The translations under genes and the position numbers were made by a program. DNA of 27,748 bases. It comes from Hypsibius dujardini. Taxonomy: Eukaryota; Tardigrada; Eutardigrada; Parachela; Hypsibiidae. The notes beneath the pieces were generated by a model. It searched no databases. It had not been told where the DNA came from and saw nothing but the letters and a program-made list of their open reading frames with translations. This document shows positions 1 through 10,786 of the stretch, one piece after another (the first letter of the stretch is position 1; each line of letters begins with the position of its first letter). Location of the stretch: positions 1-27,748 of the forward strand of contig LRSR01004262.1 of assembly GCA_001579985.1 (NCBI GenBank), in the 5' to 3' direction.

Positions 1-88
1 GACAGACAGACAGACAGATAGACAGTCAGGCAGGCAGGCAGGCAGACAGACAGGCAGACAGACAGATAGACAGACAGACAGTCAGACT
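1..88. repeat. (ACAG)n/(CAGG)n microsatellite
   Basis: Tetranucleotide array of GACA units with some GGCA variants, running off the left edge of the window. It is the first of about twenty arrays of the same ACAG/CTGT family seen here. Confidence 0.95.
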
Positions 89-489
89 AGGTAGTAAGCT
101 CAACAGTGAATCGGTTCACCAGTCGTTGCAATAGTAGGCGGAAAAGGATACGGCGGCGACTCGTGATCCGGATAGCTTGTGATGCCTAGCGCAAGCAAGT
201 GCAGGGTTCCTTTGTCGACAGAGGGGTAGTCCAGGGTCTTCCAAGCTGATTCATTGGCCAAGAAGGCGTGTCTATCAATTTCCAACTAGCGAGTATTAGT
301 ATTAAGCATCCATAAAACAATCGCAAAATCTGGGACCACGCATAAAAGACGCAAAAAAGAGCAATGTACAATACAACATACAACAATACAACAACAATGT
401 ACAGTAAACGGTACCGCAACAGGCCCACAACAAGAAACAAACTTTCAGATAAATATTACCTCTCAATAAAACGGATGTGCATATTACGA
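89..489. other. Gene-free stretch
   Basis: No coding exon, RNA gene or recognisable element was seen. The part around 361-410 is rich in ACAACA/ATACAACA words. Short open frames on the minus strand show no family resemblance. Confidence 0.5.
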
Positions 490-745
490 AATATGGACAG
501 ATAGACAAGACAGACGAACGGGTAGACAGGCAAACAAACAGGCAGATACACAGAGATAGAAAAACAGAACGACAGACAAACCCAGTCCTGCTGACAGACA
601 CTTCGACAGACCAACAGAAACAGACCGAAAAACACATTTCAACAGACAGACAGCCAGGCAGAGAGGGAAGCTGGCAGGTAAATAAGTAGGCCTGTTGGTA
701 AGCAGGCAGGCAGGCAGGCAGACAGGCAGACAGGCAGGTTGGTAA

Positions 746-778
<33 letters not shown>

Positions 779-800
779 TAGTCAGGTAGTCAGCAAAACG
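490..800. repeat. Degenerate ACAG array grading into (GGCA)n
   Basis: An imperfect ACAG/AAACAG array (about 490-665) is followed by a cleaner CAGG/GGCA array (about 690-795). The open frames across it are low-complexity Thr-Asp-Arg-Gln translations of the repeat, not genes. Confidence 0.9.
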
Positions 801-1655
801 GATAGACAACTGACCCAGACAAGGTAATAGTCTGACGGTCGGATTTGATGTAGGAAGACCTTAATTATGGCAATGCAACACTTAATTCCTTGATTATACA
901 AATCAAGGTTTCAGGCATGAAATCTGACTCTTAAACTGCCGACTTCAACCGTCCAAACAAAGCATCACCAATGCCAACGGATCCCCCCCCCCCGGATGTT
1001 GGAGAAATAATCTTTTAAAATCTCCCCAAGCCAGGAGACCAGTCCGCATGGATATTTGGACCCAACGACGCTCCATGCTCGGATGCGGAAGTACGTCACG
1101 CTGCGGCAGCGAGGAAGAATCTAAGAGAAAACGATCAGCATTCCGTCAAAGATTTCATCATCTAACGGAAAAGTTTTGATCATCGTACGACAGGTGACGA
1201 TGTAAAACTCCCAATGCTGCGCAAGTTTTGATTTGGGCACGACAGGGCAAACAGAGCAAAATCTTGACGTCTATCAATCAAAATAGTCACAAGGGTTCTT
1301 CTTCGTTTCCATTTTAAAAAAAATGTATTTTTATTTTTTTTGTCAAAATTATTGTCACATATGTTTGTCCGATTTATTCTTGATTTTTTGAACCCCAAAG
1401 GTTGGAGCAGCACTGGGAGTTTTATCTCGTTCAGGCACATAACTGACTTATTAACCAATCAACCATGAAATAGTCGCTGGACTAGTGTTATTTCAAATTA
1501 TTTTAAATAGTCGTTTTAAGTACACCAAAATAGGCTTTTAATTTTAGATTAAAATTTTTTTAATTTATTTAACGTGAGACGCCTGGTCGTGCGCTGATTT
1601 GGAATTTCATTTAAACTCAAAAACGCTGGACGCTGGACGATGGGCAAACCACTCA
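801..1655. other. Gene-free stretch with a poly-C run
   Basis: No exon or element was recognised. It contains an 11-base C run at 983-993 and an AT-rich half (1310-1590) with T- and A-homopolymers. A 92-codon open frame on the minus strand (1180-1458) has no recognisable motif and is not called. Confidence 0.5.
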
Positions 1656-1683
1656 AAAGCAATCAATCAATCAACTGATCAAT

Positions 1684-3138
1684 GTCTACACTGTCGATGT
1701 GGTGCTGGAGGACCTGCAGTCAGTCATGAGAATGGGCAGTGATAACGGCCTGAAGTTGAACCTGGCCAAATACGAAGCCTTTGTTTTTGCAGGTGATGTC
1801 GCCAACCGCCAAGAAGCAAAGGCTGCGATTCACCAGTTCGCGCCGACCATTTCTTTCCCCGGCCCGGAGGAACTGTCACTGCTGGGTGAGCTGCTGCTGC
1901 TGAAGGGCATACCGACAGCCGTGGACGTCAAGATCGTCACCCTCTGTCTTCTGGTCAGCCGACTGGGCATGCTGCTGCCGGCGCACCAAACCCTCTTCAT
2001 TCTCCGTCAACTGTCTCAGTACTCCTAAGGTGCTCTACATGTAGCGATGCTCGTCGGCCTGGTTCCGCCCTGACAAACTGGAGGCGTTCAACGAGGTCCT
2101 CCGATCCAGTGTGGAGGGTATCACCAACACCGCGATGACGCCGATGGTATGGCGCCAGGCGACACTACCGGAAAGCAGGGATGGTTTAGGGATCCGGAAA
2201 ACGAGTGAACTAGCATACTCGGCCTACCTGGCCTCGGTTCACACGTCCAAAGAGCTCATCGCCATCATCGCTCCCACGGCCGACTTTGACGACATCCTGG
2301 TAGCTCCGACACACGACTGGTGTAGCCTCACCGGAGCGGACGCACCGGTGCCATCCAAGCGGCAAAAAGATTGGGACATGCCGATTGCGGAAAAGGGAGT
2401 TCGAAGTATGAGGGGAATAGCGAGTGTGCGGGATACTGTCAAACTACGCGCGGTAGCCTGTAAGAAGTCTGGCGTCTGGCTGAAAGCTTGCCTATCCCCA
2501 GCCTGGGCAATCTTCTGATGACTACAGCCTCCGCGTTTCCGTAGCCGCAGGTATGCCAGTGTGGCGCACGAGTCGACGCGGACGAGCAACACGGTTTGAG
2601 CTGCCAGAAGTGCGCAGGTCGGCCCGGCCGATATTCCACCATGAACGAAATCGTTAAAAGAGCGTTGGTGACCACGGGCGTTCAATCAACTTTGGAGCCG
2701 ACCGGTCTTTACCGGGCGGACGGGAAACGACCGGACTGATTGACGCCTGCACCGTGGAAGCGAGGGAAAGCACTGGCATGGGACGTCACCTGTGTGGACA
2801 CCATGGTGGTTCCTACATCGGTGGGTCCATAATTACAGCTAGCCACGCCGCGACAAAGGCGAAAGAGAAGAACACCAGGTATCAGCATATCATGGATCAC
2901 GTGCTGTTTGGACCATTAGCTTTTGAAACGTTCGGACTATGGGGACTAGAGACGAAGACACTTATTGCTGAAATTGCCGAAAAGATGAAGGAACAGACCG
3001 GCGAAAAAAGATCTTGAGTATTTACGTCAACGAATCAGCATTGAAATTCAACGTGGGAATGCAACGTGTGTCTTTGGTACTCATCCCTTTTCACGCGGTC
3101 TGGATGAGGTTTTTAGCGTTTTAAATTTCAAAAATTAA
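1684..3138 (+). pseudogene. Reverse transcriptase C-terminal region, multiply broken
   Basis: The first piece (about 1684-2028) matches the region just after the YxDD catalytic box of LINE reverse transcriptases, with the typical NGLKLNLAKYE stretch. A frameshift near 2010-2030 and a TAG at about 2041 precede the second piece (to 2518), which carries the usual LPESRDGLGIR motif. A third piece (about 2554-2829) has a CQCG...HGLSC...C cysteine/histidine cluster followed by an Arg-Pro-Asp segment and a DVTCVDT motif, broken by TGA at 2737 and TAA at 2830. A fourth frame runs 2833-3017 and a fifth to TAA at 3136. These motifs in this order are known from LINE-type polyproteins of many invertebrates. 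With at least three frame changes and several stops the copy cannot be functional. Confidence 0.75.
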
Positions 3139-3224
3139 TTTCGTCATTTCGTTGGTTTTTGTTATTTTCACGCTTTGAGCGGCATTGTTGTGCACGAGCG
3201 GCCTGAATATCGGTCATTAAATAA

Positions 3225-3270
3225 ATAAAAAAATTAATCAATCGATTAATCAATCAATCAATCAATCAAT
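3225..3270. repeat. (AATC)n tail
   Basis: An A-rich stretch followed by AATC repeats closes the retroelement copy. The same motif, or its complement TTGA/GATT, recurs in the window at about 4470, 4545, 4635, 4725, 5979, 6348, 8590, 18650 and 19028. Confidence 0.85.
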
Positions 3271-3543
3271 GATCCCAAGGCTAAAGCTTTTGCAGAAAAC
3301 GAGCACGTCATTCACAACAATGTCGGCATACTCTTGTACTGGGAAGTTCCTCCATCACACCGTCTCAAGCAAAAATTTCACATGATGAAAAAATATAAGG
3401 CGAAACGAATTTTTTATGCTTTCAACGCAAACGTCAAATATTTTCTTTGTGTAGAAGTGTCTGTGCTCCATGGCTCGTCATACACACGTGGCAAAAACCT
3501 TGCGCTGACCGAACTAAGCACTTCAATGCGGGACTGTGTATAA
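3271..3543 (+). other. Unassigned open frame of about 90 codons
   Basis: A frame open from about 3271 to the TAA at 3541 directly follows the retroelement tail. It has no start codon in good context, no domain I recognise, and is bounded by a repeat. It could be chance, part of an unrecognised exon, or target-site DNA next to the insertion. It lies less than 300 bp upstream of the NELF-B start. Confidence 0.15.
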
Positions 3544-3544
3544 C

Positions 3545-3819
3545 AGCCATGCGTCTAACGTTTGTAATAGCTTAACTCGGTCGGCGCAATATTTTTGCCA
3601 CCTGTGCACTTTACACAACACCATATATTTGCACCAGTTGACTCGCCAGTCTTTTTAGTGGAATTTTGATTGGACTTTTTTCTCCCTCAATTTTCCCAAT
3701 CTGCAGTGCAGTTTATTCGCGAACGACTTGTCTTTTTGCCGTTTGAAGGATAGCTTCCCAGTACGCTTGCTATTCTCCGGAGTGGTGAAACTGTTCGGTG
3801 GAAGTCCTCCGCCTGCAAA
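3545..3819 (+). promoter_or_regulatory. Presumed NELF-B promoter / 5' UTR
   Basis: Only the position supports this call: it is the non-repetitive interval immediately upstream of the NELF-B ATG. An inverted CCAAT box (ATTGG, 3669-3673) is present. A TATATTT at about 3624 is the only TATA-like word. The transcription start cannot be fixed. Confidence 0.35.
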
Positions 3820-6800
3820 ATGGCACCATCAAGAGCCAGGAACGACAGGAAGGCGAAGAAGTCTGTCAAAAATAAGCCCGCTAAAAGTCCGACGAAACCG
3901 AGGAAGTCTCACGGTAAGCGGGGCAGAAAGCCGGGTAAGTCCGGCTCGAAAGCCAAGGACAAGGCGCCCAAACGGAAGGAGGAACGCGTGGAGGAGAAAG
4001 AGGAGCCGACGGCTGCGCGAGAATCACCGTTGAAAGTAAGTTTGGCTGTGCACATTTCGCGGATGCGACCGTCATTTCACCCATAACCGATTTTAATTAT
4101 TTTGAGAACGGTTATGCTCAATCCTTATTCAAAGAGTTAGGCCTTGGGCGAACTTACTGGCGGAACTGGACGAAAAGAAAATTAAAATATTGAAAATAGT
4201 TTTGAGTAAATCATTCAATCAACGGATAGGAAAAAGCTATTTTTCAAAATGCGTATTGCTCTCTGAATGATCGATTGATTGGGCGGTTGTCACGTTTGTT
4301 TATTCATCCACGGTTTCAGCAGTTTAATAGTAATTGAAGTTTCATGATTTGTAATCTAGGAATTCTGATTCTGAGTTATCTAAGTATCGGGAATGGACGA
4401 AAAAAAATACAACTTCAAATTCTTTGTTCAATAATTCAATCAACCGATGACTGACATAGACTTCAATAGTCGATTGATTGATTGATTGGGCTTCAAATTC
4501 TTTGGTCGATAATTCAATCAACCGATGACTGACATGGACTTCAATAGTCAACTGATTGATTGATTGATTGGGCTTCAAATTCTTTGGTCAATAATTCAAT
4601 CAACCGATGGCTGACATGGACTTCAATAGTCGATTGATTGATTGATTGATTGGGCTTCAAATTCTTTGGTCAATAATTCAATCCACCGATGACTGATATG
4701 GTCTGTCTTCAAGACGAGTAGTCGATTGATTGATTGATTGTGGTGGTCGTTGTTTGTCTGAGAAGCGGTTTTTGAACCTATCCATCTGTTTTATAGACTC
4801 CCAAGAACAACTTGGAAGGCTTCTTCGGACTCCGCGGTCCGAATTTTCTCCACAAGGCCTTGACGACCTGCAACGATCCCAACGAGATGTTGCAGCAGTT
4901 TCGCGCCGAAGAAGGCATCCTCGTGCCGACACTCCGGCCGGCCGTAGCGCTGCTCGATCTCATGGACGTGCGCCGGTACGACTTCCACATGCTGTGCGCC
5001 GAACAGCTTCGTCAGGCCCTGATGGACCGCATCACTAGCGCCTCCAAGGTGGCACGGGGCGAGGAGAAGCAGCGGCAACTGGAGGCGCTCTTGGATCAGT
5101 GCTTCGTCGGGCTGAATCTTCCCCTGGTGCGACCAATTGTCCTCCATGTGCTGGGCAATTTGGACACCGTCGCGGACCGCTACAAGAAGGAAATTATGAA
5201 CAATAAAGAGCTGTATGATGTATGTGATGTACCGCTGCGGCGACAGATTTGGCTGGACCGGAAAGATCTCTTCGAGGCGGAGATGTTCCCGTTGTTTGAC
5301 GAGTGGATTGCCGGCCGGAGAAAAAGCATGTTTGAGCTGAATACTACGAGTAGTCTCTACTCGATTCCGGGTTAGTGGGCTTTTCAACTGCTTTTCTCCA
5401 CATGAGACATCGAGGGTCTTTATCAAATTAAATTAATTGAATTATCTAATTTTATTTATTTATCTAATTTTATTTTATTCAATTAATTTAATTATCTAAT
5501 TTAATTATCTAATTATCTAATTTAATTAATTTAATTATCTAATTTAATTATCTAATTATCTAATTTAATTATCAAATTATCTATTTTAATTAGTTTAATT
5601 ATCTAATTAAATTATCAAATAATTTAAATTAAATTAAATTATCAAAGCGTGTGTTGATTTGGAAAAGTTTGAATTTATTTCAGGCGGATTTCGTTTAGAT
5701 CTCCCCTTTTCAAATCCATTTGGTTATAATTTTTAAACTGGTTTCCGATTTTTTCAAGAGTGAGGTTGATTCCCAAATTTTAAATGATTTTCATCAATCA
5801 AAAAATTTATGGTACGATTTAAGCTGTTTTCCATCATTTTTTATTCTTTTTATTCAAACAAGCTTAATATTATTTGGAACTATTTGTTTTTGAAATTCAA
5901 AACGAATCATTAGCGATTCAGGTAAAAATAAGGAAGAAACAAATTCCCACACCACTTTGTGCTATAGCCCGGGGCTTGATTGATTGATTCATCAGTCACG
6001 TTTCCGACGTTTCAATTTTTTTATCCCAATCACTGTGAAACGTTTGATTCCAAGATTTTTGACACTCTTCCACTCCAAATTGGAATTTGGAATCGATTGA
6101 CATCAGCAGAATCTTTTTCTGAATGCCAGGGGGCGGAGCTATGGGCTACTTTCAGTCTAGGCTTCCGAGTGACAGTGCAGAAATAACCCATAGCTCCGCC
6201 CCCCGGTACCCAAAAAAAAATTCCGCTGATGTCAATCGATTCCAAATTCCAATTTGGAGTGGAAGAATATAAAAACTCTTGGAATCAAACGTTTTACAGT
6301 GGTTGGGATAAACAAATTGAAACTTCGGAAACGTTGCTGGGGAATCAATCAATCAAGCCCCGGGCCATAGCACGAAATGGTGCGGAAATGTTTTTTCTGC
6401 CTTATTTGTTTCTGAAACCGCGAATGTGATTTTCCTTCCTTTTCTTATTTGTTCTCTTGTCTCGCAGGTAACATTCGCCGTCAGGATCCGTCGCTGGTAA
6501 AGATGGTCGCTAACATCGGCGACAGCGTCCCCCTGTACGGCTTCGTGGTGGATCTTATCAAGTCGCGCTACCTCTCCAGCGGGAGCCCCCACTACGGCAC
6601 CCTCCGTCTGGACTTGCTGATTCTCCTCCATGAGAGTCAGCCGCAGATTGTCAACAAGGCTGACGGCTTCCTCTACAAGTTCTCCTACTGCATGGACGCA
6701 TGTGTCCGCGCGCGCCACGTCGACGCTAAACGCTGCAAAGAGATCACCGACGTACTGGACATTCTTAAGCGGAAGGATTTCTCTGTCTTTCGTGACATCG

Positions 6801-7773
6801 CCATGATTTTAGGTGGACATGATGGAAAAAGCTGGACAAAGCAGTTGCACTGTTACGCGACTTTTGACTTTTGACTTTCATTTTCAGGCGAGCCTCAAAT
6901 CACCTACTTCAACGCGACCAGCGCGATGCGTCTCGTCCAGGCCGTGATCAACCAGGACGGTCTGCCGCGTGACAACAACATGCTCATGTTTTTCATGCGC
7001 CTCCTCGGGATCGGCACCCACGCCCGCGACTACGTGACGGAGCAGCTGCAGAAAGAGGCCAAACTATCGGCTGAGATCTGCTGCACCTTCCTGCCGAAGC
7101 TCTGCTCGGTGATTGTGTCGGTAGCGGCGCGAAAAGTCCACAGCGAGAATGTGAAAACGGCCACGCTGAGCCTGGACGCCTTACTTCCCTCGCTCAAGAG
7201 GGAACCGGTGGCTGTGTGGTTGGTCCTCCAATGGATCGCTTATCTCCTCCGGCAGAACGATCAGGACCTCGTGCAGGGGTTGTTCGCGGTGTTCCCGCAG
7301 TTTGTGGAGAAGATGCCGCTGGGGGAGGAGCACCTGGTGCACTCCGTGGTGATGCAGCTGGCGCGGACCACGCAGGAGCGCGTGTGGTCGCAGGCCTTTG
7401 CCGACTGCATTTTCCGCACCTACCTCGCCTCACTGGACGGGAAGATCAACGGCGCACTCCACGCACTCTGGTTGATGTATTATGTCTACCCGAAACTGGA
7501 GCCGCGTTATCGCGATGCGATTCTGCAGGACATTTTGCCGCAGGTTAGTGGCGATTCCCTGTCGCGATTCCCTGTCGCGGTTCAGCGGATCCGGCATTTG
7601 TAACGGCAGTTTTGTCTGTTCAGGTGGACGGCAATCCCGAAGTGAAAGCCCTCTTCACGTCCGTGTCTGGACGAATCTCCACGTCCGTGCCGTTGTCTCC
7701 CATGCTGCTCGACACTTCACTCACACCCGACTTCCGGTCTCCCGATCACGTCTCTTCACGACCGCACATTTGA
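3820..7773 (+). CDS. NELFB: Negative elongation factor B (NELF-B / COBRA1)
   Basis: Five coding exons: 3820-4035, 4797-5370, 6468-6812, 6888-7543, 7624-7773 (TGA), giving 646 residues. Junction phases are 0, 1, 1 and 0, all GT...AG. Residues from about 76 on follow the NELF-B family from its usual N-terminus: the ILVPTLRPAVALLDL segment, then NKELYDVCDVPLRRQIW and CMDACVRARHVDAKR, with a helical-repeat body to about residue 597. NELF-B is the helical scaffold of the nuclear NELF complex, which with DSIF holds RNA polymerase II in promoter-proximal pause. Exon 1 adds a Lys/Arg/Ser/Pro-rich N-terminus of about 72 residues not found in the vertebrate protein (580 residues). It is the least certain part, although ATG context, donor and phase fit. 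Exon 5 encodes a Ser/Thr/Pro-rich tail. Introns are 761, 1097, 75 and 80 bp. The second contains a large palindrome. Confidence 0.9.
4413..4740. repeat. 78-84-bp tandem repeat, four units
   Basis: Units start at 4413, 4491, 4573 and 4655. Each reads CTTCAAATTCTTTG, then an ATAATTCAATC segment, a TGACTGA segment and a final (TTGA)n run of variable length. The array fills the 3' half of NELF-B intron 1 and ends about 55 bp before the exon 2 acceptor at 4796. Confidence 0.93.
5425..5645. repeat. AT-rich satellite, TAATTTAATTATC-type units
   Basis: Irregular head-to-tail array of AATTTAATTATCT words with almost no G or C, at the start of NELF-B intron 2. Coordinates are approximate because the units drift. 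Confidence 0.9.
5905..6433. mobile_element. Fold-back (MITE-like) element of about 530 bp
   Basis: The two halves are imperfect reverse complements. CTATAGCCCGGGGCTTGATT at 5963 pairs with the CAAGCCCCGGGCCATAG region near 6355-6370. The CCAAATTGGAATTTGGAATCGATTGACATCAGC block at 6073-6106 recurs inverted at about 6228-6262. GGGGGCGGAGCTATGGG near 6130 pairs with the segment around 6186-6203. The loop is about 30 bp around 6153-6180. Similarity extends outward to about 5905 and 6433. No open frame for a transposase was found, so it would be non-autonomous. Target-site duplications were not resolved. It lies in NELF-B intron 2, and the right arm stops about 35 bp before the exon 3 acceptor. 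Confidence 0.85.
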
Positions 7774-7854
7774 AGTGATCATAAACTACCGAAACATTCT
7801 TGTGTGCAACGAGTTTTCACTTGTGTACCGTCCAGTATTGTGGCCACAATTGGC

Positions 7855-8325
7855 CATTTACACACATGGCCACAATTTTGGGTGGTCTGTGTTTGAGCCA
7901 TCAGGGTGGTCTGAGTTTGAGCCATCAGGGTGTCTGAGTTTGAGCCATCAGGGTGGTCTGAGTTTGAGCCATCAGGGTGGTCTGAGTTTGAGCCATCAGG
8001 GGTGGTCTGTGTTTGAGCCATCAGGGTGGTCTGAGTTTGAGCCATCAGGGTGGTCTGTGTTTGAGCCACTCTTGGCTAGAGCATTGCCGCTGCTTTCTCC
8101 TGAATCTTTCATTTAATACCCGGCTCAGCGGAAAAATTAGATTGAGCAAGCTGCTTTAAATTCCGCCAGAATCAACAAGTTCAATCAATCGATCAATTGA
8201 CTGTAAAGGCTGCATGATCAGCTGTAGTCAAGAGCGCGTGCGAGCGGTGACTTAATTCGGCTCGAACTCGGACCACTCTTTTTGGCTTAAAGTCTGCCAC
8301 CCAAAATTGTGGCCATGTGTCTACT
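7855..8325. mobile_element. Fold-back element downstream of NELF-B
   Basis: The segment CACATGGCCACAATTTTGGG at about 7863-7882 recurs inverted at about 8299-8320. Inside the right arm the inverted sequence continues as a degenerate version of the 24-bp unit that is amplified in the left arm. This pattern (inverted arms with internal tandem amplification) is typical of fold-back elements. No coding capacity is evident. It begins about 80 bp after the NELF-B stop codon and may lie in the 3' UTR or just beyond it. Confidence 0.7.
7877..8070. repeat. 24-bp minisatellite, eight units
   Basis: The GAGCCATCA anchor occurs at 7895, 7919, 7942, 7966, 7990, 8015 and 8039, and a final unit at 8063 reads GAGCCACTC. 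Spacing is 23-25 bp. Because 24 is a multiple of three, long open frames appear on both strands (octapeptide repeats). They are treated as products of the repeat. Confidence 0.95.
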
Positions 8326-8957
8326 TCTGTTTTACATTTCATCTCATAATTTGTTGGAACCAATTTTCAACTTAAAATCCAGACATTCCCACCTCTCTGG
8401 CCCTACCATTTGCCTTGTCTGTATGTACAGCTGGCGGAGAAACTTGCTTCGATCCGCCAGTCGTTGATTGATCTGGTGTAGTATGAGCAAAGCTTGATTG
8501 ATTTGGTGCCACAAGGCCGGCAGGTTGGGGAGTGGAACGGTCGATTGATTGGTTGAATGACTAATGTGAATACTGATAGACCAGTGGTCGATTGATTGAT
8601 TGATTGATCAAACCGAAGCATTGCACTTGACTGGCCAAAATATCAATCAATACTTCACCATTTTGCACGTAGAACAATAAATCAATCAACGCATGTTCCG
8701 TAGCAAGTTTCTTCTCCAGTTGCACCATACATCCACCTCTGCTGATTCGATTCGATGGAAACGGGAAATATTTTTTAATTGGATATTGACACATTTTTAA
8801 TGCAAACACACCAGTCTGGCTTTTATCAGCGCAACGACATTCAGTGGCGGGCTTGCCATGTTGATTTTCCGTCTAATGAATCACGTCACTGCAAATCGTT
8901 GTGCAGGTGTTCGCGCGCATCGGCAAAGTCCGCATGACTCATCCATATCGCCGGACA
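8326..8957. other. Gene-free stretch with TTGA/AATC patches
   Basis: No conserved exon was recognised. GATT/CAAT tetranucleotide patches occur at about 8585-8610 and 8685. A minus-strand frame (8561-8809) is open for 82 codons but carries no known motif. Confidence 0.4.
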
Positions 8958-9172
8958 CACCGCACACACACACACAGACACACAGAGACACAGACACAGA
9001 GAGACAGACACAGAGTAGGCGCAACTTGAGAAGTCGGAGGTGGGAAGTGGCAAGTCGGACTGAACACACCACACACACACACACACACATACACATACAC
9101 ACACAGAGACACAGACACACAGAGAGTAGGCGCAACTTCAGAAGTGGGAAGTGGCAAGTCGGACTGAACCGG
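8958..9172. repeat. Two tandem copies of a ~110-bp unit with (CA)n/(ACACAG)n
   Basis: GAGTAGGCGCAACTT followed by an AGAAG...GTGGGAAGTGGCAAGTCGGACTGAAC block occurs at about 9012-9065 and again at 9124-9168. Each copy is preceded by a CA/ACAGACAC microsatellite. The pair is a local tandem duplication. Confidence 0.88.
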
Positions 9173-9359
9173 TTCAACAGCAAAGTCTCACTTCCGAGTT
9201 CCGACCTGCTAATATCCACCAAGTCGAGCATACTTTGCCTTCCATATTGATTATGTTTAGAAAAATCTATTATATGCTGGGAAATGAATCTCCATGCGAA
9301 AAAGAACAAAATACGGCTAATTTGGCTATGAAGTTCGCGACGAGTCGCAAGCCTGAAGT

Positions 9360-9428
9360 TCCACTTCCACTTCCAATTCCAATTCCAATTCCAATTCCAA
9401 TTCTAACTTCCTACTTCCTACTTCCAAC
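9360..9428. repeat. (TTCCAA)n hexamer repeat
   Basis: Runs of CTTCCA, then AATTCC/TTCCAA, then CTACTTC words. Short and interrupted. Confidence 0.85.
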
Positions 9429-9631
9429 GTGAAAAGGCAGTTGCGTCTGCTCTCTATTGACCGGACGTGAGTGTGGCGATATGGTATGAGTCACCATCCT
9501 GTCTGTCCACTGACTGACCGCATGACTCATCACGCCCCTGGATTATCACTGATCATTGTCCACTCTTTCGACCGACCGACGCGTCTGGGCACGTCAAAAT
9601 GGAATCGATTTATCAATGAGTCTGCGGATTA

Positions 9632-9647
9632 TTTATTCTCATTTATT
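9632..9647 (-). terminator. Candidate poly(A) signals of the DUSP10-type gene
   Basis: TTTATT at 9632-9637 and 9642-9647 reads AATAAA on the minus strand, about 460 bp beyond the phosphatase stop codon. If used, the 3' UTR would contain the repeat at 9965-10072. AATAAA is common in AT-rich DNA, so this is only a candidate. Confidence 0.35.
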
Positions 9648-9676
9648 TCATATTTCTGCTGGATAAGATTATACGG

Positions 9677-9702
9677 ATATACAGACAGACAGACAGACAG
9701 AC
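9677..9702. repeat. Short (ACAG)n array
   Basis: About five perfect ACAG units inside non-coding sequence. Confidence 0.85.
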
Positions 9703-9964
9703 CCCGGAAAATAGCCTATCAAATACGTAGACTAACCGCACGTAGCTCGCTCTGAGTGTGAAGCAACACGAGGGAGAGAGAGAGAGATCAAGCCGGGAGA
9801 GATCAAAACAGAACAACCCATAAATTAACGCGCGACAATAAGATGTCTAACAGGAGCAGGATGAACTTTTTGCAGAGGCACTACAGAGAGAGAGAAAAGA
9901 GTTTCGCTTGTCTGGATGTCTGGATGTCTGGATGTCTCAGTCGGATGTTGGACGGACTGCTTCC

Positions 9965-10072
9965 GGTCAGACAGACACGCAGACAGACATGCAGACGCAG
10001 ACAGACACGCAGGCAGACACGCAGACAGACATGCAGACAGACATGCAGACACGCAGACACAGACAAACAGTC
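9965..10072. repeat. ACAG/ACGCAGAC array
   Basis: Mixed ACAG and CACGCAGACAGACATG units, immediately downstream (on the minus strand) of the DUSP10-type stop codon and so likely within its 3' UTR. Confidence 0.9.
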
Positions 10073-10106
10073 GTGTGTCTGCCTGCCTAAATGGGTGTCT
10101 GAAGTT

Positions 10107-10755
10107 TTACAAGCTGGTTTCCATGCTGAGAACGCGTTGTCTGCCGACGGTCTGCGGGAGCACTTGATCCTGCGCCGCGGCGGCCATCAGGCCCTTGCCG
10201 TACTCATCGAGCTGTCCCATGAAGTTGAGGTTGGGCGAAATCACAGAGCGTTTATCCTTGACCAGCTTGTAGGCCTCATCCATCGAGAGCTGCATGCTGT
10301 GCATCACGTAGGCGATGACAATGGTCGCGGACCGTGACACACCGGCCTGGCAGTGAATCAGTACGTTGGAATCGGAGCGGCGAGCCTCATCTGTAAAATA
10401 AATACATGCAATGATGTGTGTGTGTGAGTGTATGCGAAAATGCGATGGAAAAAACTGCGTTCCTGAACAGCCAAAGGCGTCGCGCGATATGTTAAAAACC
10501 ACATTCTGAAAAGGTTATGCTGATTTAAACACTATTGCAGGAAGGCAGTCAACTACAGTGACACGAGGCGGTTCGTCAAGTCTCTACGCCAAAACTCTCT
10601 ACGGCGGAAATATTTTTTCATCGTTGGCCAAAAAACACCACCCAGGCAGAAGAGTTAGACAAGCTGATACGCAACCACCCAGACAGACAGACAGACAAAC
10701 AAACAGACAAACAGGCAGGCAGGCAGGCAGATGAACAGACAGACAAACAGACAGG

Positions 10756-10786
<31 letters not shown>

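Larger units (their letters stand above)
1663..3272 (+). mobile_element. 5'-truncated non-LTR (LINE-like) retrotransposon relic
   Basis: The segment begins just after a short ATCA repeat (about 1663-1680) and ends in an (AATC)n tail at about 3232-3270. Between them lies the C-terminal half of a retroelement polyprotein in several frames (see the pseudogene entry). After the last coding piece comes a short AT-rich 3' UTR with an AAATAAATAAAA stretch before the AATC tail. Endonuclease and the catalytic core of the reverse transcriptase are absent, as expected of a copy that was cut short at its 5' end during insertion. The exact LINE clade cannot be assigned by eye. No long terminal repeats were seen. 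Confidence 0.75.

Noticed and set aside
4791-5426. 211-codon minus-strand open frame
   Set aside because: It is antisense to NELF-B exon 2, whose plus-strand product matches the family. The GC-rich codon usage leaves the opposite strand open.
8561-8809. 82-codon minus-strand open frame with a plausible AG acceptor upstream
   Set aside because: No known motif, it is interrupted by the AATC repeat, and no partner exons were found downstream.
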